Origin: Anas platyrhynchos
Lineage: Eukaryota > Chordata > Aves > Anseriformes > Anatidae
Length of the DNA: 64,000 nt
Assembly: GCF_047663525.1 (NCBI RefSeq)
Contig: NC_092591.1
Coordinates: forward strand, 35,125,001-35,189,000
Direction of reading: 5' to 3'
Shown: in pieces, positions 1 through 9,283 of the stretch
Position numbering within the stretch: position 1 is the first letter of the stretch
Layout of the letters: every line of letters begins with the position of its first letter
Notes under the pieces: model-generated
Database searches by the model: none
What the model saw: only the letters and a program-made list of their open reading frames with translations
Told to the model about the DNA's origin: nothing
Made by a program: the position numbers and the translations under genes

Positions 1-384
1 CTGAAAACAAACACGTGTTCACACGCAACTGTTGGCAAAAAACAAACTTTCCTCTGAGCTTTTCCTCTATGATTCTGTATCAACTAGTACCGTGACATTG
101 GGTTTGTGGATGGGGGTAAATGTGAGAGAGCACAGAGGGTGAGCTTCAGTCCAGGGGGGCTCTGGTGAATTTAAGGACTGGGCTAACAGACAGGTCATTA
201 AGTCTTCACCCATGGAGAAGGGTGAAGGTGCCTTCTGGGTGCAGAGCAATCGCATGCAACCCCACACTTTGGGAAGTGACTGCCCGAGCAGCAGCCCTGC
301 CGAAAACAACCCTGGAGCCCGGGCTGAACAGCAGTCACTGAAACAAACTCAGGGGGCAAGGAGCCCGGCAGGGCCGGTACTCAC
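1..384 (-). other. Intron 1 of ACOT copy A (partial)
   Basis: This stretch lies downstream, on the - strand, of the GTGAGT donor at 379-384 that ends the first exon of ACOT copy A. Open frames here are short and resemble nothing I know. The second and third exons must lie to the left of the window. No repeat family is recognised in it. Confidence 0.7.
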
Positions 385-961
385 CGGGGGGCAGGAAGAG
401 CGTGGCCCGGATCCTCCCCTCTCGCACCGGCACCCTGCGCACCCCGTCCCGCAGGAACAGCCGCTCGTGCTCGGCCTGGGCCAGGAGCTGCCCGGGGGGG
501 TCCCCGTGGCCCTCCAACACCTCCAGCTGCAGGCGGAAGGGGGTCTGCACGTCCTTCTTCACCAGCCGCCAGAAGGGCTTGCGGGGCTGCAGAGCCCAGA
601 GCAGCCCCATGGGCTCCAGGCCGCTGAAGCTGCCTCCCGGCAGCGCGGGGCAGCGGGCCAGGTCCAGCTCCCCGTCGTCCGCCGCCTGGTACCGGCCGTG
701 GGCCTCGAAGAGCTCGCCCGCCTCGTCCCGCAAGGATGCCCGCAGCGTGACCTGCTGCCGCGGGCCCAGGCCCTGCACGGCGATGCCCAGCGGCTCGTCG
801 AAGAGGCTGCGGGCGGCCGGCGAGAAGCGGATGCTGGCGGCCATGGAGGACAGGCTGCGGGCGGGGAGGGCACCTGGGATCCGCGCGGGGCCGGGCCAGA
901 GGAGCCTCTGCCAGCAGCGAGCGCTCAGCCGGCTCAGGGAGAGGGCAGCGACCTGCCCCAT
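385..961 (-). CDS. ACOT2-like: Acyl-CoA thioesterase (type I, ACOT1/2-like), copy A, exon 1; gene runs off the left edge
   Basis: Exon 1 of a type-I acyl-CoA thioesterase, which hydrolyses long-chain acyl-CoA to fatty acid and CoA. It encodes 192 residues plus one base of the next codon, ending in the family signature [10 protein letters not shown] before a GTGAGT donor (379-384). It covers the N-terminal acyl-CoA thioesterase/BAAT domain, with the landmarks [11 protein letters not shown] and DVQTPF. The first ATG (961, context gccATGG) gives a 39-residue leader with Arg and Ser but no Asp or Glu, resembling a mitochondrial presequence as in mammalian ACOT2. An internal ATG at 844 (MAASIRF) matches the start of cytosolic ACOT1. 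From about 390 to 863 it is almost base-identical to copy B exon 1; I count two substitutions, giving one residue change (D versus T in LEGHGxPPG). The catalytic exons are outside the window, so integrity is untested. Orthology to a single mammalian ACOT is unclear. Confidence 0.88.
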
Positions 962-1140
962 GGCCCCGCAGCGATTCCGCCCCCGGGCACCGCCGCCCCG
1001 CTCTGCCCGCCCGGGCCGGGCCGGGTCGGGCCGGGCTGGGCTGGGTTGGGGAGCCCTCGGCCCGCCCGCCGCGCGGGGAGGGGCCTGGGCGCTGCGCGGG
1101 AGCCCGGGCCGGGGGGCTGGGCTTGGCTGTGAGGCGGCCG
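845..1140 (-). promoter_or_regulatory. CpG-rich promoter region of ACOT copy A
   Basis: Very GC- and CpG-dense sequence continues from exon 1 to about 1135 and then stops abruptly at an AT-rich run. It contains several G/C-box-like stretches and the YYGGG pentamer array at 1011-1050. It lies immediately upstream of the - strand ATG at 961, so it is the natural promoter and 5' UTR of copy A. The transcription start cannot be read from the sequence. Confidence 0.55.
1011..1050 (+). repeat. YYGGG pentamer array, 8 units
   Basis: Eight consecutive pentamers of the form YYGGG (CCGGG, TCGGG, CTGGG, TTGGG) with no interruption. The regularly spaced GGG runs make a G-quadruplex on the + strand plausible. 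It sits in the GC-rich region just upstream of ACOT copy A. Confidence 0.8.
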
Positions 1141-1200
1141 AAATAGGTGGATTAAATAATTAAATAAATTAAATAAATTCCATAGTAGAGGCATTAAAAT
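1141..1200 (+). repeat. AT-rich simple sequence (TAAA/TTAAAT-like)
   Basis: Short run of repeated taaat/aatta units directly abutting the CpG-rich block. It marks the sharp distal edge of the ACOT-A CpG island. Confidence 0.6.
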
Positions 1201-1725
1201 AGATGTTGCTGATCGTCTTTGTTTACTACTGTGCAAATTCACCCGAAACGAGGAGTTTCGGGGCCCCCTCACAGGGGATGTTTCCTGACAGAAATGGGGA
1301 ACCTGTCTCTAAAACCAGCTGAGACCGACCTTGTGGTTTGGACAAGAGCCAAGGAGCAGCTGAGTCTGTACAAAGGCAGGGGGTCAGCTAGTGGTGGTGA
1401 AGAGGAGTTATCAGCCTTCATCCCCAGGCCCCCTGAACCAGCACCACCACAAGGCACTGCACAAGCACAGATGGGAGAAGTTTATGGAAATGACTTATTG
1501 GAGCTAATTTTAATTTAAAACAGGGATAGGTTATGCATATATATAGGCGTAATGGGAAATTTCATATATATGTAACACTTTACTGCATATAATCAGGGCA
1601 AGTTGCCATGTTGGGATGCGTATGCTTTTGGGAGCTATCACGCACACGTCCTGTGCCGAAATACATGTAAACCACGTACCTACTGTATAACTCATTTGCT
1701 TTGAGTTGTAGAGTGCTTCCAGGAA
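1201..1725. other. Intergenic, no gene seen
   Basis: Spacer upstream of ACOT copy A. A short open frame (1219-1518, +) has no recognisable domain and no splice or promoter context. Nothing else is evident. Confidence 0.6.
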
Positions 1726-1726
1726 T

Positions 1727-1990
1727 CAACAGGAGTAGAGGGAATGGCCTCAAGTTGCACCAGGGGAGGTTCAGGTTTGAAATTAGGAGACATTTCTTCT
1801 CAGAAAGAGCAGTCGGGTATTGAAACAGGTTGCCCAGGGAGGTGGTGGCATCACCATCCCTGGGGTTGTTCAAGGAAAAGTTGGACCTGGTGCTTAGGGA
1901 CAGGGTTTAGTGGGTGACATTGGTAGGGGGTGGTTGGACTAGATGATCTTGAAGGCCTCTTCCAACCTTAACGATTCTGTGATTTCTATG
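1727..1990 (+). mobile_element. CR1 LINE, 5'-truncated 3' end
   Basis: The sequence matches the 3' portion of avian CR1: the block encoding the end of ORF2 (a 'gaggttcaggtttgaaattagg' type tract broken by changes), then the characteristic tail 'ggactagatgatcttgaagg...cttccaacc', ending near an ATTCTGTGA motif at about 1974. It is about 260 bp, + strand, heavily 5'-truncated, with no coding capacity. CR1 copies normally lack poly(A) and end in short ATTCTG-type repeats, as here. Confidence 0.88.
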
Positions 1991-2244
1991 ACGTGCAAAT
2001 CCACCACTTGGATAGGTTTGCCACAACAGCTACCTAAGCTGCAAGGTTAAGAAGAGAGATACCTCTCCATATTCCATAGGCTCCTAATCCATGCAGACTG
2101 TAGCCTAAAAATGTTTTCGTCAGAATTTGGAACCTCATTTCCTGTGTTATTAATGTATAAACAACCTTTGGCTTAGAATAAAGTAAAATTATACAAATTA
2201 ATTGTAATAATATTTCTAAATAGTTGTAAAACTAATTTCAGAGG
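1991..2244. other. Intergenic spacer, AT-rich
   Basis: Non-repetitive AT-rich sequence between the short CR1 and the retroviral relic. No gene-like signal is seen. Confidence 0.5.
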
Positions 2245-3330
2245 TTAAAGGAGCAATTGAAGATGGATCTGATTATCATGGTCAGAGACCATGTTGTGGT
2301 CGTGCATCCTTGTGACCACAGTCCAGTCACAAAGCCGGCCTGGAGCAGAGGTTTTAAGATTCAGGGTCGGCATCGTGTTTTCTGGAGGGGGCACCTTTCT
2401 CTGTGTTGTGTTGTTGGGTGGTGGTACCTTCCTACAGGGAGATTCACATACCTGGTGGGGAATTACTTTCCTTTTGATGGCAGTGAGGGTAGTGCAGTGT
2501 AACTGGTGTGCTCCCTTCCATAGTTCTTTCTCTGGTGCACCCTGATGTAAGCCCAGTCTCCTGGTTCCAGAGCGTGGCACAGTTTGAAGGAAAGCTCTGG
2601 AAGATCTTGCGTTACTTGATAATGTACAGATATTACATGTTTCATTAGGGGCCTGCAATAATTTAATGTTAAAACATCAGTCAGTTGCAGGTCGTCTGTG
2701 CAGTGCTTCAGGGAAGGCTCGTAGGCCATCCCGTAAGGATCTCATGAGGCAAACAGCCATGCTTCCTATTTGCTGTGCTTTGCATGTACAGCAAGGGTAG
2801 TGGCTGTGTTTTTGGACATTTTAGGCCTGTTTCTTAACATACCTTAGCTAATTTACTTCTCATGTCAGAGTTTCTTTCTGCTGTACTGCTATATTGGAGA
2901 TGGTAGGCGCAATGCTGGTGTTGCTTAATGTTTAAAGCTGTGCAAATATTTTTAATCACTTGGTTTGTGAAATGAGTGACTTGATTGCTATCTGTAGTAA
3001 GAGGAATGCCAAATCAAAGTATCAAGTCTCTTAAAAGTTTCTTGGCCACAATAGTGGCATGAGCTTGTTTGCAGGGATAAGCCTCAACCCATCCTGAGAA
3101 CTTGCAGTGGATTACAAACACATATTCTGGATTACAACATTTAGCCATCTGGAGGAAACTATATCTGCAGATTATTTGCAGGTTCCAAGGTTAGAGATGT
3201 GCTGCAGGGGTTGTTTCTGTATACCGGCCTATGTTATGGACTAGGCACATGGGACAAGTGGTACAATACTGCCGAGCTTCACAGAAAAATTTGGAGCAAA
3301 CCAATCTCACTGTATGACTGCAATCACACC
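2245..3330 (-). pseudogene. Endogenous retrovirus pol (integrase) remnant, decayed
   Basis: Read on the - strand, this block resembles the integrase part of a gammaretrovirus-like endogenous pol gene, spread over more than one frame. Landmarks in order: a CxxC zinc-finger half near 3255 (TCPMC), a core stretch near 3040-3080 containing FSGWVEAYP, a VAKKLL segment near 3030-3045, and a C-terminal segment near 2560-2620 with LEPGDW and a basic VHQRK motif. The reading frame is broken: a stop lies at 3014-3016, frames shift between the core and the C-terminal part, and at least one position expected to hold a catalytic Asp is altered. I see no LTR on either side. This is an old, non-functional relic between the two ACOT genes. 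Family placement is by pattern recognition and moderate in certainty. Confidence 0.7.
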
Positions 3331-3940
3331 CCCTTGGCTATCGTGAGCCACGGAGTGTGACACATGAGCACGACAGGGTAAAATGGAGTGAGGCATGACC
3401 AAAGGACCATCCAGAGAACACAATAAAGAATCTGGGTGAAACTGGCAACCACTGTGGAGCCAAGAGTCCTTCTCAGTTGCAGGAGCCTTGTTCTACAATA
3501 ATTAAAGTTCTGAAAGAGAAGGTGAATGTCAGAGGTATTAGGCAGAGTCTCAGCAGTCTTTTGTTCCCCATGGTGGGAGCTCCATCTCTCCTGAGCAGGT
3601 CAGGTGCTTTGTCATCTAGCATTACTGTATTGCTGTCTGACATGAGAACTGCTGCTGAGAATGACACCCTTCAGCATGCAGTGCTGGGTGTAATCACAAG
3701 CTTGATCGTGTGCAGGAGCGGATCCTAAGGGAGAGGGCCCTGAAGGCATATGCAACTCCTCCTCCACACTTGGTATCCCAAGAGCAGAGGAGTGAAGGTG
3801 ACAGGGACACGTCAGTCTCCTCTTATCTCTTCTCCCCGCCTGGGCAACCCTGGTTCCGATGCTCCTGCAAGTTCCAGCCTGGTGGCCCAGATGCAAAGAT
3901 CCCTGTTTCTAAACAAAGCACAGCAAATGACTCCATGGCT
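3331..3940. other. Intergenic sequence next to the retroviral relic
   Basis: No recognisable gene. Part may belong to the same retroviral insertion, but I cannot identify further retroviral domains. Antisense open frames at 3473-3667 and 3612-3896 are short and unrelated to known families. Confidence 0.45.
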
Positions 3941-3958
3941 TTCAAATCTCATTCTCTC

Positions 3959-3964
3959 TTTATT
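3959..3964 (-). terminator. Candidate poly(A) signal of ACOT copy B
   Basis: Reads AATAAA on the - strand (TTTATT on +). It is the nearest canonical hexamer downstream of the copy B stop codon. No downstream GU-rich element was assessed. Confidence 0.4.
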
Positions 3965-4169
3965 TAAATTATTGCTCTAATAGTTCCCCATTTTGTGGGA
4001 GATCACAGTCATTTAAAATTTGGCTTTTCCAATGACATCTTGGAGCCAGAAGTATTCATGATCCAGAGCCCTTTCTTCTGAAGGGAAGATGAAAACAGAA
4101 GACAAACAACTCTTCTAGAAAGTTCACCAGAGACACCCCAGCATCCTTATTATAACATCCATTATTGCA

Positions 4170-4556
4170 CACTTACAGCAGCTCAGAGGTCAGAGATATT
4201 TCCATTTGTGATGAGACATTCACCATAACTGTGGTGAAATCCACGTGCCAAAATTAGTATTTGAGAGGTTTTGCTCTAAGTATGAGCTGTGGATAGCATA
4301 TGCATGTGGAGACCGCAGTAATTTGCAAAGTGCAGTCAAATATTAAAGTAGAAAACAGGTGAGAAAAATAACGAGGATTTTTTGTTTGACCTATTTTATC
4401 AAGGGCTAATGTGAAACTATTCTCCACTCCTTTTCTTAACACTTGAGCAAAAATGTTGAGGGAAAACCAGAAAATTGAAAACTATTTCTTTTCTGAGTAG
4501 TGGATGTGCAAAGTCATGGAAGACACCGTAGCTGTACTGGTACAGCTGTGAATGGG
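4170..4556 (-). repeat. Paralogous 3'-flank block, copy B (pairs with 10393-10768)
   Basis: Local blocks such as 4197-4252 line up with 10430-10477 at roughly three-quarters identity by eye. They share the tracts 'gtggtgaaatc' and 'gagacc.cagt' in the same order and orientation. A second matching island is at 4500-4553 versus 10715-10768. The order is preserved, so this is a duplicated segment and not a dispersed repeat. Confidence 0.65.
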
Positions 4557-4637
4557 ATTTGACCTGATAAATGTAATAGAATTCATCAGATCTGGTTGTT
4601 CAAAACTGTGTGTTACTTGTACATTGCTTCTTCCACA

Positions 4638-5219
4638 TTACTTGTCATTTAAGTATTTGTGGAAAAAAGCCTGGATCTGTGGCCAGGCATGAACCTGTGC
4701 TTTAGAATAAGCCATGAGCTCCCCACCCAAGACTGCCCGCTTCTGAAAAACAGGGTGGTTTCCTATCGGGTACAAAGGGAAAAAGGGAGGGTCAAGGCAG
4801 TGCCCTACTCCAGGGTAAATGAGTATCTGAAAATTTTCCTTCCCTTGAGCCTGCAAATGCTTGCAGGCTTCAGTAGCAAAATACTCACTCTTGATAACAT
4901 GGTCATCTTGACCAGCAATGAACAGTAAATGTGCCTCAGCTTTCTCTATTGGGATCAGGCTTTGGTTGCCAGGGACTTGAAAGGGGTCTAAACTGGCATC
5001 AGAAAAATCAAGAATGTTGTCATCATAATCCTTAGTATGCTGTTGCTTAAGGGTCAAAGGGGGGATGATTTTATCCTTGTAGCTGAGAGGAATAACTGTA
5101 TTGGACACAGGGCCATTAATGGTAGCAACGGCTGTGACGTTCTTCAGGAAGGAAGCCATGGAGAGAGACAGATCACCTCCTTTAGAGAAACCGAGCAGGC
5201 CAATGCCAGGCCCCTTTAC
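4638..5219 (-). CDS. ACOT2-like: Acyl-CoA thioesterase (type I), copy B, exon 3: catalytic C-terminal domain
   Basis: The last coding exon (residues 272-464 of the 464-aa protein) ends in TAA at 4638-4640. It starts after the acceptor ...CCACCAG in phase 0, joining exon 2 HPQ to VKGPGIGLLGFSKGGD, exactly as in mammalian ACOTs. It carries the alpha/beta-hydrolase triad: nucleophile Ser283 in GFSKGG, Asp377 in GQDDH and His411 in GVGHCLDPP. The spacings of 94 and 34 residues equal those of human ACOT2. This is the BAAT C-terminal hydrolase domain, complete and undisrupted. The C-terminus is YLNDK, not a PTS1 tripeptide, so peroxisomal targeting as in ACOT4 is not suggested. The acceptor's pyrimidine tract is formed by a (CAAAA)n-type simple repeat at about 5232-5262 (+ strand sense). 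Confidence 0.93.
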   Translation of the reverse strand, partial: VKGPGIGLLGFSKGGDLSLSMASFLKNVTAVATINGPVSNTVIPLSYKDKIIPPLTLKQQHTKDYDDNILDFSDASLDPFQVPGNQSLIPIEKAEAHLLFIAGQDDHVIKSEYFATEACKHLQAQGKENFQILIYPGVGHCLDPPFFPLYPIGNHPVFQKRAVLGGELMAYSKAQVHAWPQIQAFFHKYLNDK

Positions 5220-5709
5220 CTGGTGGACAGGAGAAAAACAAAAACAAAAACAAACAAACAAAAAAGCATCAGTACTGAGCTGAAAAATACAACAGCTAAT
5301 TACCGGAGGAGGATATTGTGTAATGCTGATAGTTTACATGACAGTACAAAGGAGGGGATGGCAACAATTAGTTTTTTTTTGCTGGACAAGTGCTAAACAC
5401 CTGCCCCGAAGGAGGAGGGACATTAGGTGACAATTCACAAAGGCTCTCTCCTGCACAGCCTCCCCACCGTGTTACATTTCAGCTGTCTCCTGTGAGATTG
5501 CTTTGTGATCTCTCTCCACTGACGTTCCAGTGCATATCTGTTTGACCCTTCCAACTTTCTAGAGCTCAGACACCCAAAACCCTGCAGATGCCAGCCATGG
5601 AGCCAGGCAAGCATCCAGACACCTCCACAGAGATCACTCAGGTGAAGGGACAGACGCTCTGAAGAAGCAGTACTCCCTGGATCCCAGAGGACAGGGAGGG
5701 TGCTCCTAC
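5220..5709 (-). other. Intron 2 of ACOT copy B
   Basis: A 490-bp intron with donor GTAGGA reading from 5709 and acceptor CAG just above 5219. Phase 0. It includes the A-rich (+ strand) simple repeat at 5232-5262. No other feature is seen. Confidence 0.88.
5232..5262 (+). repeat. (CAAAA/CAAA)n simple repeat serving as polypyrimidine tract
   Basis: Runs of aaaac and aaac units on the + strand read as T-rich on the - strand, ending about 13 bases before the exon 3 acceptor of ACOT copy B. A microsatellite therefore appears to form the 3' splice-site pyrimidine tract. Confidence 0.75.
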
Positions 5710-5912
5710 CTGTGGGTGCTGCAGCATGTAGTTCACTGCCTCTTCAAAATATTCCAGGTGGAGTTTGGTCACATCCTGGGGCAGATCCTCATAGTTGTAA
5801 TAAGCCAGGGCCAGTGTGGCAAAGCCATGATTGGCCAATAGGCTGGCTCTGTACTCACGAAGGCCTCCTCCAAGTCCATCTATGTCAATGATTCCTGGAA
5901 AGAGGTCCTCTC
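5710..5912 (-). CDS. ACOT2-like: Acyl-CoA thioesterase (type I), copy B, exon 2
   Basis: A 203-bp internal exon, encoding residues 204-271 after joining with the single G left by exon 1. Acceptor ...TTCCAG precedes it and donor GTAGGA follows. The translation contains the family core [17 protein letters not shown], then [28 protein letters not shown] and [14 protein letters not shown]. This is the linker and first strands of the alpha/beta-hydrolase domain, including the region that forms the oxyanion environment. The splice phases (1 on entry, 0 on exit) agree with exons 1 and 3, which confirms the three-exon model. No frameshift or stop is present. Confidence 0.93.
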
Positions 5913-8673
5913 CTGGAACAGACAAGAGCAATATTGCCTGAAATGACTCATTTAAATGTTTCTCTGGTTTAGAATGCATCAAGCCAGGTACACAGTATGA
6001 ACTGCAGAAGAGTGTATTTTATGTAAGGGACATGACGAGTCACTCAGCTGTGTAGTGCTGGCAGATAAAAAAGACTCTTCCTCTGCAGTTTGCATGCAGG
6101 TGACAGCACAGCTACTGGCTTTACACAGACTGTGAGGATTCAAAGCAGTGGCTGTGTACCCCAGAGGCCAGGACTGCAGCTGCCCGTACCCATGTCTCAG
6201 TTGTGTAGCAGAGCACTGTCGGCCTACACTGAGCATACACAGAAAAGGTCCTAAAAATGGGCAAGTCTCTTGAGACTGTATCCCAAAACATCCTCATAGA
6301 CAAGCTCAGGAAGTGTGGCCTAGATGAGGGGACAGTGAGGTGGATTGGCAGTTGGCTGGATGGCAGAGCTCAGAGGTCCATTCTAGTTGGAGGCCTGTAC
6401 TCCAGGGGTCAGTACTGGATCCGGTCTTGTTAAACTTATTCATCAACAACCCGGATGATGGAACTGAGAGCGCCTTCGGCAAGTTTGCTGATGACACGAA
6501 GATGGGAGGAGTGGCTGATACCCCAGAGGGCTGCATTGCCATTCAGAGGGACCCTGACAGGCTGGAGGGTTGGGCCGAGAGGAACCTCATGAAGTTCAAC
6601 AAGGGCAAGTGCAGGGTCCTGTGCCTAGGGTGGAATAACCCCAAGCACCAGTACAGGCTGGGGGTGACCTGCTGGAGGGCAGCTCTGCAGAGAGGGACCT
6701 GGGAGTCCTGGTGGACAGCAGGCTGACCATGAGTCAGCAATGCGCCCTTGTGGCCAAGAAGGCCAATGGCATCCTGGGCTGCATTTGGAAAAGCGTTGCC
6801 AGCAGGCCGGGGGAGGTGATCCTACCCCTGTACTCAGCCCTGGTGAGGCTTCACCTGGAGTAATGTGTCCAGTTCTGGGCTCCCCAGTACAAGAGGGACA
6901 GAGAACTACTGGAGTGAATCTGGGGGCTACAAAGATGGTTAGAGGACTGGAGTACCTGTTGTACAAGAAGAGGCTGAAAGAACTGGGCCTGTTTAGCCTG
7001 GAAAACAGTAGACCGAGGGGAGACCTCATTAATGTATATAAATATCTGAGGGGAGGGTGTCGAGAGGATGGAGCTGGTCTCTTTTCAGTCGTGCCCAGCA
7101 ACAGGATGAGAGGCAATGGGCACAAACTGAAGCACAGGAGGTTTTGGCTCAATATGAGGGGTCACTTCTTTACTGTGAGGGTTAAAGAGCACTGGAACAG
7201 GTTCCCCAGAGAGGTTGTGGAGCATCTTTCTCTGGAGATATTCAAGACCCCCCTGGATGCCATCCTGTGCAACGTGCTCTGGGTGATCCTGCTCGGCAGG
7301 GGGGTTGGGCTGGATGATCTTCAGAGGTCGCTGCCAACCTCAGCCATTCTATGATTCTGTGATTCTGTCTGTGGCGGTGCTCAGGGGAGGCGGGAGAGTG
7401 CTGTAGCAAAAGCTCTTTGGGCTCTCCATCTCTGTATGGCCTTAGGCTGTTTTCTGATTGGTATCCAACTTCTGAATCATAACATAGAGACGTCCTGTAT
7501 GGAGAGCACTGCCAGGAATGGAAAATCATGACTGGGACATCTCAGTGCAAGACAATTTGAACGTGGTGAAATCACAGTGGGGAAATACAACTCCAAATGA
7601 AGCTGTGCAACAGAAATACTGATCATGCTTGCAGTCTTGTGAAGCTAAAGATTTGCTGTGGTGTCTGCGGGATGAGAATAAACTCCTCCCTGTGCCTAGG
7701 AAACAATTCAAAGAACCAGGGACTGTGGCAAGGGTCTATAATTTTAAAACACACCCTAGTTAAAGGAGCGTGTCTAAGGACCCTGAGAAAATGAGCCAGC
7801 ATTTGATTTACTATAAGCATCTCAAGTGAAGGGAAGCAGGGAGGTTTGGATACAAAATGCATGCAAGTGGCTTCATCTCCTGGTCAGCAGGCAGGGATAG
7901 AGGTGGAGCAGGGGAGGGAGTCCTGGCCACACTGCCGAGGGGGATGCTGAACACGAGAAATCAGCCATTCTGCACCATGGACTCCGGCAGGGAAGTCTCT
8001 GTTTAACTACTTAGCAGGTACTGCAGCCTGGTGGTGTTCTTGAGCACATCATACATCTCAGAGAGGAAACCCTTTCTGAGAGCAATTAATTAATGTTTGT
8101 CTTTTCCGTCTGGAAAGGTTTATTCTCCATAAAAGTTCTTTAGCCCCTCCTCTTCTGCCTTTCACCTACTGAAGTTGTCCACAGAGCACATGTGCCAACA
8201 AAGGAACCTGAACATGGTGAATGATGTTCACCATACAGTGGCTGCTGTGCAGGGAGAGACAGAAGATTCCCCCAAACCCTCCAGGAGGAGGACTGCCTAA
8301 TTTTTCACATGAAGCCAGCTCTGGGCAACAAGGCAGGGCTGGCACAGAGCCTCTCTGCACCACTCACTGCCTCAGCATCTCAGCCTCAGACACCTCCTGG
8401 CACACTCGCTGTTGCTTGCTGAGAGTTCCTCCACATTAGTGGCCTCAAGCTCTGGGAAAGATGGATTATTCCTCTGTCTGCAATCTTGTCCTGGCACCTG
8501 CATGGCCAGGTGAATGGGAACAATGATCAGGCTGGTCACTGGGAGCAGCAGATAGGAGGAAGAGAGGATGGGGGCTTTCATGGGCTCCTCTTTATGCAGG
8601 TCATAGAACAGCTTGCACTGACTAAACATGATTCTTTTAGAAAAACAACAGGATGGCCACAGCCAGTACTCAC
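5913..8673 (-). other. Intron 1 of ACOT copy B
   Basis: A 2.76-kb phase-1 intron. Its donor is GTGAGT (8673 downward) and its acceptor is TTCCAG, ending at 5913. Its main content is a CR1 at about 6240-7370 inserted antisense to the gene. The remainder (5913-6230 and 7371-8672) is unique sequence with no gene-like signal. Confidence 0.88.
6240..7370 (+). mobile_element. CR1 LINE, about 1.1 kb, ORF2 C-terminal part plus 3' end
   Basis: This is the C-terminal part of CR1 ORF2 (reverse transcriptase). Landmarks are [16 protein letters not shown] near 6425, a [17 protein letters not shown] block near 6483 (FADD is the RT catalytic YADD-equivalent box), [13 protein letters not shown] near 6584, [20 protein letters not shown] near 6992 and [10 protein letters not shown] near 7120. 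It ends with ggatgatctt...attctatgattctgtgattctg at 7312-7366, the CR1 tail repeats. The reading frame is interrupted, for example between 6720 and 6740 and by a TAA at about 6860, and the 5' end is truncated, so it is inactive. It lies in intron 1 of ACOT copy B in antisense orientation. Confidence 0.93.
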
Positions 8674-9283
8674 CGGGAGGCAGGAAGAGCGTGGCCCGGA
8701 TCCTCCCCTCTCGCACCGGCACCCTGCGCACCCCGTCCCGCAGGAACAGCCGCTCGTGCTCGGCCTGGGCCAGGAGCTGCCCGGGGGGGGTCCCATGGCC
8801 CTCCAACACCTCCAGCTGCAGGCGGAAGGGGGTCTGCACGTCCTTCTTCACCAGCCGCCAGAAGGGCTTGCGGGGCTGCAGAGCCCAGAGCAGCCCCATG
8901 GGCTCCAGGCCGCTGAAGCTGCCTCCCGGCAGCGCGGGGCAGCGGGCCAGGTCCAGCTCCCCGTCGTCCGCCGCCTGGTACCGGCCGTGGGCCTCGAAGA
9001 GCTCGCCCGCCTCGTCCCGCAAGGATGCCCGCAGCGTGACCTGCTGCCGCGGGCCCAGGCCCTGCACGGCGATGCCCAGCGGCTCGTCGAAGAGGCTGCG
9101 GGCGGCCGGCGAGAAGCGGATGCTGGCGGCCATGGAGGACAGGCTGCGGGCTGGGAGGCCACCGGGGATCCATGGGGGGCTCCAGCGCTGTGGGAGCAAT
9201 GGCTTGGGGCCATGCCAGCAGTGTTGCCTCTGCCAGCAGCGGGAGCTCACTTGGCGCACAGAGAAGGCAGCGACCTGTCCCAT
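8674..9283 (-). CDS. ACOT2-like: Acyl-CoA thioesterase (type I, ACOT1/2-like), copy B, exon 1
   Basis: First coding exon of a complete gene (exons 8674-9283, 5710-5912 and 4638-5219; 464 aa, against 483 for human ACOT2 and 421 for ACOT1). The enzyme hydrolyses long-chain acyl-CoA, regulating free acid and CoA levels, probably in mitochondria. The start chosen is ATG at 9283 (gccATGG). Upstream in-frame codons are open but lack an ATG. It yields a 50-residue leader rich in Arg, Trp and Ser without acidic residues, ending LPARSLSS before the second ATG (9133, MAASIRF). Starting there gives a 414-aa cytosolic-type form, though its -3 base is T, a weaker context. The rest is the N-terminal BAAT-type beta-sandwich domain. 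The last codon is split by the GTGAGT donor at 8668-8673. Bases 8679-9152 are nearly identical to copy A; the flanks are not. Confidence 0.93.

Larger units (their letters stand above)
3941..4637 (-). other. ACOT2-like: Probable 3' UTR of ACOT copy B
   Basis: The sequence follows the TAA stop (4638-4640) on the - strand. The first canonical AATAAA on that strand is at 3959-3964, implying a 3' UTR of about 0.7 kb. The stretch from about 4170 to 4556 has a diverged paralogous copy at 10393-10768. Assignment as UTR is inferred from the poly(A) signal and needs transcript data. Confidence 0.5.

Noticed and set aside
212-1163. Long + strand open frames opposite ACOT copy A exon 1
   Set aside because: They are GC-driven shadows of the ACOT coding strand, and the same shadows recur opposite copy B at 8486-9595.
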